Shown: positions 25,301-64,000 of the stretch, piece by piece | Position numbering within the stretch: position 1 is the stretch's first letter | How the letters are laid out: every line of letters starts with the position of its first letter | NCBI GenBank assembly: GCA_003342895.1 | Contig: PTFA01000005.1 | Coordinates: 3,568,463 to 3,632,462, forward strand | Source of the DNA: Casuarius casuarius | Taxonomy: Eukaryota; Chordata; Aves; Casuariiformes; Casuariidae | Reading direction: 5' to 3' | DNA: 64,000 nucleotides | The notes under the pieces: generated by a model | The model's database searches: none | What the model saw: the letters and a program-made list of their open reading frames with translations, nothing else | Told to the model about the DNA's origin: nothing | Position numbers and translations under genes: made by a program

Positions 25301-27129
25301 AGTTTAATTGGCTAACTTCCCAGTGGATACCATGAGAGAATATAAGGAATTCCTAGTAGTTTAGTACTACAATTAGTCTAGCAAAGTTGAATCCCTGCCC
25401 CAGCATGAGTTTGTTTTGCCAGAGACTGGGTCTCAGTACAGATAATGCATAACCCAGGAGTACTATTAGCACTGTGACCTTCTTACAGCCAGTCGATACA
25501 TGTAGGAGAGCTCACTCACTTCATCAAGTCAGCAGGACCCCCAGAGTATTGATTTGAAACCTCTGATTTCTGGCTCTTCTGGAATAAGACCAAGGTTTAG
25601 AATTTGGCAGCCTGGATAATCCATGTAGAACATCCAAACTAATGGTCATTCCATTGAGGGATTTGAAGAATTTATTTATCTCAGCTTCTAATGATGTTTG
25701 CTGTGCTGATGTCTGATAGATGTGCTATGAGAGAGTGCTGTAGTTGCATCTGTGATGATGTTGCTCTAGGGGATACAAAACCACCATTCAATTTGGCTTC
25801 ACATAAAAATCAGGCTCTGCCAGACCCATATAATGTCTGTATTATGTGGTTCCAAAAGGTGACATTACCAAGGAATAATTTACAGAAATATTTTGCCAGT
25901 ATTATTTGTGCAGTGTACAGAAATATGACTTGTATACAATGCAAATGTTAAATTTGTTACATACTTGATAAATTGAAGTGTGCTGATCAAATATTTCTTT
26001 GGATAAATATGATGGCACAGAAATATCCTTTACTGAGGTGGTGGCTTGTGGTGTCATTGTCTAGCATGAATTCATTATATGGCAAGTGACTTACCTACTG
26101 TGATCAGTGCGTCAGTATAAGAGACTCCAGCTGTCTAAGTAAATGAAAGATGAGGATGATGCAAAACTATNTAAGTAAGTTCATACCACGAAGAAGAAAG
26201 ACTGGAAATTTTGTTCTTCTGACTTCAAACTTGTTTTCCTACAAAGGAGGGTTATAATGAAATTTAAAGAAGACAAATTCAAAACTGACACTAAATTATT
26301 TTTTTTGCACTGTGCATAATTAGATCATGAACTTGTTAGCACGGGAAGTCATTACAGCCAAGAATTTAGCTTGGTGGATGAAAAACTATTATAAAGCAAT
26401 CTAGTTTCAAGTAATGTTGATAAAATGGAAGGAATATTGAACTGTCTACTTCAGAGCTTTTGGCAATATCAAAATTACTTAATACATAGTACTGGGATCA
26501 GAAGATCTTATTACTGCATTTTTATATTTTCCCTGGAGCATTGGTGCTAGACATCCTTAGAGATGAGATTCTGAGATACACTGATATCAAGTCAGATTTA
26601 GTGTGCCGGTTGCTGTTTTCTTATTATGTCAATTGCTTTTAGTAGACAATCAGCCTGACTACTACTTTTATCACATTATTGAGTTTCTTGCTCAGTACAA
26701 TATGAGTCTGAAATAGAAAGTAGACAGTTAAAGTGACAGATGATCCCTGCTCATTAAAATGATTATTACTTTGGCACAGTACTCTAACTGGGATAAGGTG
26801 AGTGCTGCATTTCATAAGTTGATAAAGGACATGATGCTTCATAGCAAAGGTATTTCCAGCTCCCACTTTTTAGCCAGAAATGTACAATGTTAAACTTTGC
26901 ATTCTGATGTTTCCTAGTCTTATATTTTCTTTAGTCCTTTCCTCACACTTTACTTCTCTTCATTAATTCACTGCCTCCATTTGAATTCTGCTTCTCTGTT
27001 CCGGTATCCTTCCCTCCTTCCCTTGATAGTCTTTCTGACATCTCTGCTGGGCAGGCCAGGGTAGCTTAGCTCAGTTCAGCAACTGATGTTTTTTTACGTA
27101 TGCTTCTTGAAATATTATACTGATAAAAT

Positions 27130-27700
27130 TCCAAGAATGGCCATACTGGGACAGACTAAAGGGCAAGCATACATAATATTTCTGCTTGATACTCTCTCAG
27201 CCTCCAAACATTGTCAGCTCAGAAACTTCCAGAGCTAGATGCAATTTCTACCCAGGTATTTATCTATATGCAATACATTTCTCTTCCTTAAACTTGTTCA
27301 GTCTCCATCTCAATCCAGGTAAACTTTTACTGTCCACAGCATCCTTTGGCAAGGACTTCAACAGGTCAGCAACCCACCCATAATGGTCTACTATCATTGT
27401 TCTGTTCTGACCTGGCATCTTCTTGTTTCACTAGATGCTCCCATAATTCTTGTATTGGAAGGGAGAGTAAACAAATTGATCCTTTTCCACACACTCCAGG
27501 CCACTAATGATCATATAGACCTTAAATCCTTCCTCCCTCATTATTTCTTTTGTAGAGTGACGACGACTCCCAGCTTACTTAGTAGTTCCTCATATCGAAG
27601 CAGTTTCACACCTTTCATCATTCTTGTTGTCCTCCTCTGAACCTTTCACAATTCTATATCCTTTTCTGAGATGTCCCACTTTTAGTCTAAATTAATATAC
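27130..27700 (-). mobile_element. Ancient CR1-type LINE fragment, antisense
   Basis: On the + strand the order of phrases (gaatggccatactgggacag, then ggcaaggacttcaacaggt, then cataattcttgt, then catatagacct, then cctctgaacctttcacaatt) matches the antisense of the 3' end of old amniote CR1 elements, known to me best from turtles and crocodilians. The element therefore lies on the minus strand. It covers the end of ORF2 (reverse transcriptase C-terminus) and part of the 3' UTR, 5'-truncated as usual. It is heavily mutated and has no intact frame. Boundaries are approximate. Confidence 0.75.
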
Positions 27701-27857
27701 GAAACAGACTGTACTTGCTCCATTTCACAGTGGCATCCATTAGGTCATGTGGCCAAATGAAAGCAGTAGGAGAAAAGACAGCGGCATAGAGAAATAAGTT
27801 TGTCATCTACCCACTTTAGATGCCAGCAGCTTCCATTCCCATGCAACGGAATGGGCT

Positions 27858-27885
27858 CTTTTCTTTCTTTCTTTCTTTCTTTCTT
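27858..27885. repeat. TTTC microsatellite
   Basis: About seven copies of tttc. It forms the pyrimidine tract of the exon-like segment at 27905. Confidence 0.9.
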
Positions 27886-29957
27886 GTTTTCTTTCTCCCT
27901 CCAGGAGCTTGAGGAAGGAGATGAGATAAGGTTCCATGATAGACCTCAAATCAGGGAACTGCAAACTCTTCAGAAGGTGTATCGCTGTGTCAAGGTATAC
28001 AACACAGGAAACATTCACTATTGTCTTGGAAGCAGGAGAGGCAGATCCTGAAAGGCATCCTAGTAATAATGATCTTACTGTCTCTTAGACCAGTCTCTTT
28101 CAGCACACTAAAAGCTAATGGGTGAAACAACTGGAAAATCATGACAGATCACTGTATCACTATGATAAGAACTCTTCCGGNCTTCTTCCTTATCAGCAAG
28201 TTATTTAGGCTCTTCTTCACTTATTTTTCCAAGTGTTAATTAGTTGTTTCTCTCTATGCTGCATACAATCATTTCTGACTGTTTCAATTTGCTTAACCAT
28301 CTTTATGCTTTTGTCAATGATGTATCAGTTCTCTAAGAAGCAGTGTGAAATTTACTGGGTAAGAACAATAAGCTGTGTTGAAAATATATATAGCCAAGAA
28401 CACATTCCTTTTGTATATTCTCCCCCTCATCGTTTGATAATTTCAAGAAATGAAGAGCGGAAAAGACTTGACTCATTTGGACTGAATAAGAATACAAAGT
28501 CTTATGTCATCCAGAACTTAAAATTTTCAGAAGCATTTGTATTCAGTTGGCTAACAAGAAGGGACACAGCCAAAATTCAGTTCAGCACCTCTACATATTC
28601 AGAATTTATCTTTGAGAAAATGCATTCAAGGGAATGATATTTAAAGATCAGACATAACATTTAAAGATCTTGCATCACCAGTCATTCTCAGGTTTTAGTC
28701 TATCTTTTTCTAAGATACAGATGAACACTAGATTTCTGCTTCCCAAACCTCACCACACATCTCATCCAACCCTACTATTATGCATCTGAGCTGGAAAATT
28801 TCAGATGACGAGATCAGGTGAAAGACTGGCACCTAAAATAAAACCATAAACAAAAAAGCAAATAGAACAAATATAACGGAATGACGATTACTCAGTAAGA
28901 AAGATCTTGAAGGAGATAAGAATGAGATATTGAAACAGAAGTAAAGCATCCTATCTGGAGACCTTTTGAACATCCTCCCAAGCCAGAATATTGAGTAAGA
29001 TGGGTTCAGCGCATTTAGTACTCAGACAGAGTGGACAATTGCAAATGGACCCTTTTCTGTACCTAGCTGAGTATGTATGTAGCTATGTCATCTACACTGA
29101 CAGGTTTTCAGAATGCTGCTGGCAGGGTGAAGGCTTCTTGGGCTGCATATAAATGACTGAGGCAAAACATGAAAGCACGTGAAGAGGCGCCACAACTGCT
29201 AAACTGCTTAGAAAATATAGAAGGCAAAGGCTGTGCCTTGACAAAGCTCCTCTCTGCTTCTCTTTCCTCCAGTTTTACTCAACAGTTTTAAATCTAGGCT
29301 CCTGCTGCCCTGTCAAATGTAATTCTCTGTATGTGTACAAAGGTGGGAGGATATTCTTTTTGGAGAATATTCTTTTCGTTGCATGTTTTGTACGACCGGA
29401 TCTTCTCTGGTTCCTTTCTCTCCCTTAATGAATGTCCATGCTGCCTTCCTCTCCTTTTTCCCCAAGCAGTTTTATCTTCCTGCTCTGTTGGCTTGGTGGG
29501 ACCAGTGTGTTGACAAGGGGTAGCAATTTGCCATCTAGCACCCTTCCTTGGCCGAGCAGCGGCGACAGTCACCGGGCAGCGGGTGCACATGTTGGCACCT
29601 CTGTGTTGTTTCCCCTGGCAGTGGGTCAGCGCTGCTTTCTGAGGTGTTTCAAGCCGCTGCTACCTGCACCTCGAATGAAAGTGGCCACTCGACCCTGTCT
29701 GCTGGAGATGGCCCCCAGCAGCGGTCGAGGCCTGCCTCCCCCGGGGATGGGGGCCTGCGTAGCCTCTGAGGATCCCTTAGCAGCTAGAAAGCTGTAACTC
29801 TGCGTTCCCGGCTGGGAGGGGGCCACGCAAACTGCCGTTTAATGACCACCCGTCTCCCTTCAGGCCTCGCTCCACGCCGGCGGCTCGCAACAAGCCGTTG
29901 CCAGCCCGCAACGGCCGCGGCCGCGCCCGCGCGGGCGGCCCCACCNNNNNNNNNNTC

Positions 29958-63247
<33,290 letters not shown>

Positions 63248-63782
63248 TAATATAAAACTTCCTAGACCATACAAATGCCATGATATCTCAAGGGTCATGT
63301 ATATAATCTTAGTTTTGTATCATTCTTTTACTCTTCTAAGCAGAGAGAAAATTTTTTTTGTTGTTTTTGTTTTTTGTTTCTTTGTTTTTAGAAGGGGCAG
63401 TAGTAGTAAGGCTTAATCCTTCACAGAATTGAAGAAAGCTGGAGAACCATGTTTTTCCTCCAATAGTTTGAGTTCTGTATTATATTGAAGTAAGAGCTTG
63501 TATTAGTTAATTAGGACATGTCTGCTTTCCTGAAGAATACCGTAATTCAGATGGATGATTTGGGGCTAATACCTGGAATAAAGTCTAGGTGCACTCAAAG
63601 AACTTAGCATGGCCACCCTATTATTTCAAATGGGGAAGATGAACAGGGATTCTTGTAGCTAAATTTCCAGTCTTTAGCTATAAGGATGGAAGTAGCAATA
63701 TAAAAGTGGTATTTCTGCTGTACACAACTATGGAAAATGCCTTTAAAGTTCTACTTTAAAAACTGTCATACTTCTCATGGCC

Positions 63783-63800
63783 AAAAAAAAAAAAAAAAAA
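63783..63800. repeat. Poly(A) run
   Basis: Eighteen consecutive As in the last DNM1L intron of the window. No retrocopy was recognised directly upstream. Confidence 0.9.
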
Positions 63801-64000
63801 GACACAAAACTTTATTTTCTGTAAGTTATGTTTTTTTCCACAAAGACTTACTTTCTTTTGTAAGGAAAATTTGGGGGATAGGGGAATCCGAAGAGTTTAG
63901 AGCAGATCAGCTAGTACATACTGTGGTCATAGCTTACTGGGTGGAATAAAACTTCTGTCTAATGTGCTTCACAATACAATTGCTAGTATTTCATGGCAGG

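Larger units (their letters stand above)
22366..29829. other. Intergenic region between FGD4 and DNM1L
   Basis: About 7.5 kb with no supported gene. It contains an ancient CR1 fragment (27130-27700), a TTTC microsatellite (27858-27885), an exon-like segment (27905-27993) and a 134-codon unassigned frame at 28233-28637. GC content rises from about 29450 toward the DNM1L promoter. Confidence 0.7.

Noticed and set aside
28233..28637. 134-codon + strand frame in the intergenic region
   Set aside because: No recognisable domain, no promoter or splice context, and composition that AT-rich DNA produces by chance. Left as unassigned rather than called a gene.

Overview
The window is vertebrate nuclear DNA, most likely avian. 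It carries large spliced genes with GT-AG introns, a CpG-island promoter, and fragments of CR1 non-LTR retrotransposons (two families, both orientations), the typical bird/reptile repeat. Introns are compact for a vertebrate. About twenty isolated N positions and one run of ten Ns (29946-29955) mark a draft assembly. I cannot name the species.

Layout on the + strand. (1) 1-16488: the 3' part of FGD4 (frabin), a CDC42 exchange factor. Eleven coding exons give the last 488 residues or so, in order: end of the DH domain, first PH, FYVE zinc finger, second PH and stop. (2) 16489 to about 22365: an AT-rich stretch that I read as a long FGD4 3' UTR with alternative poly(A) signals. (3) About 22366-29829: intergenic, with an ancient antisense CR1 copy at 27130-27700 and a TTTC microsatellite. 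(4) About 29830-30830: CpG island holding the promoter and first coding exon of DNM1L. (5) 30240-63246: DNM1L (DRP1), the dynamin-like GTPase of mitochondrial and peroxisomal fission. Sixteen core or cassette exons plus the 26-codon variable-domain cassette are readable, as is a 39-nt alternative exon in the GTPase domain. The last exons, encoding the end of the GTPase effector domain, lie beyond the right edge. The two genes are tandem and about 8 kb apart, the same neighbour order as human 12p11.

The exons join in phase without any frameshift or internal stop, so both genes look intact. FGD4 works at membranes and actin through CDC42. DNM1L works on mitochondria and peroxisomes. They are neighbours, not an operon or a shared pathway.

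No new defence-like or mobile system is present. The most interesting signals are in DNM1L splicing. The 39-nt GTPase-loop exon is conserved, has a weak donor and has a TGCATG (RBFOX-type) element 41 nt downstream. The second, 11-codon half of the variable-domain insert survives only as a relic at 60773-60805, with an in-frame TAA and no GT donor. Several unexplained coding-like or structured segments are listed as findings with lower confidence.
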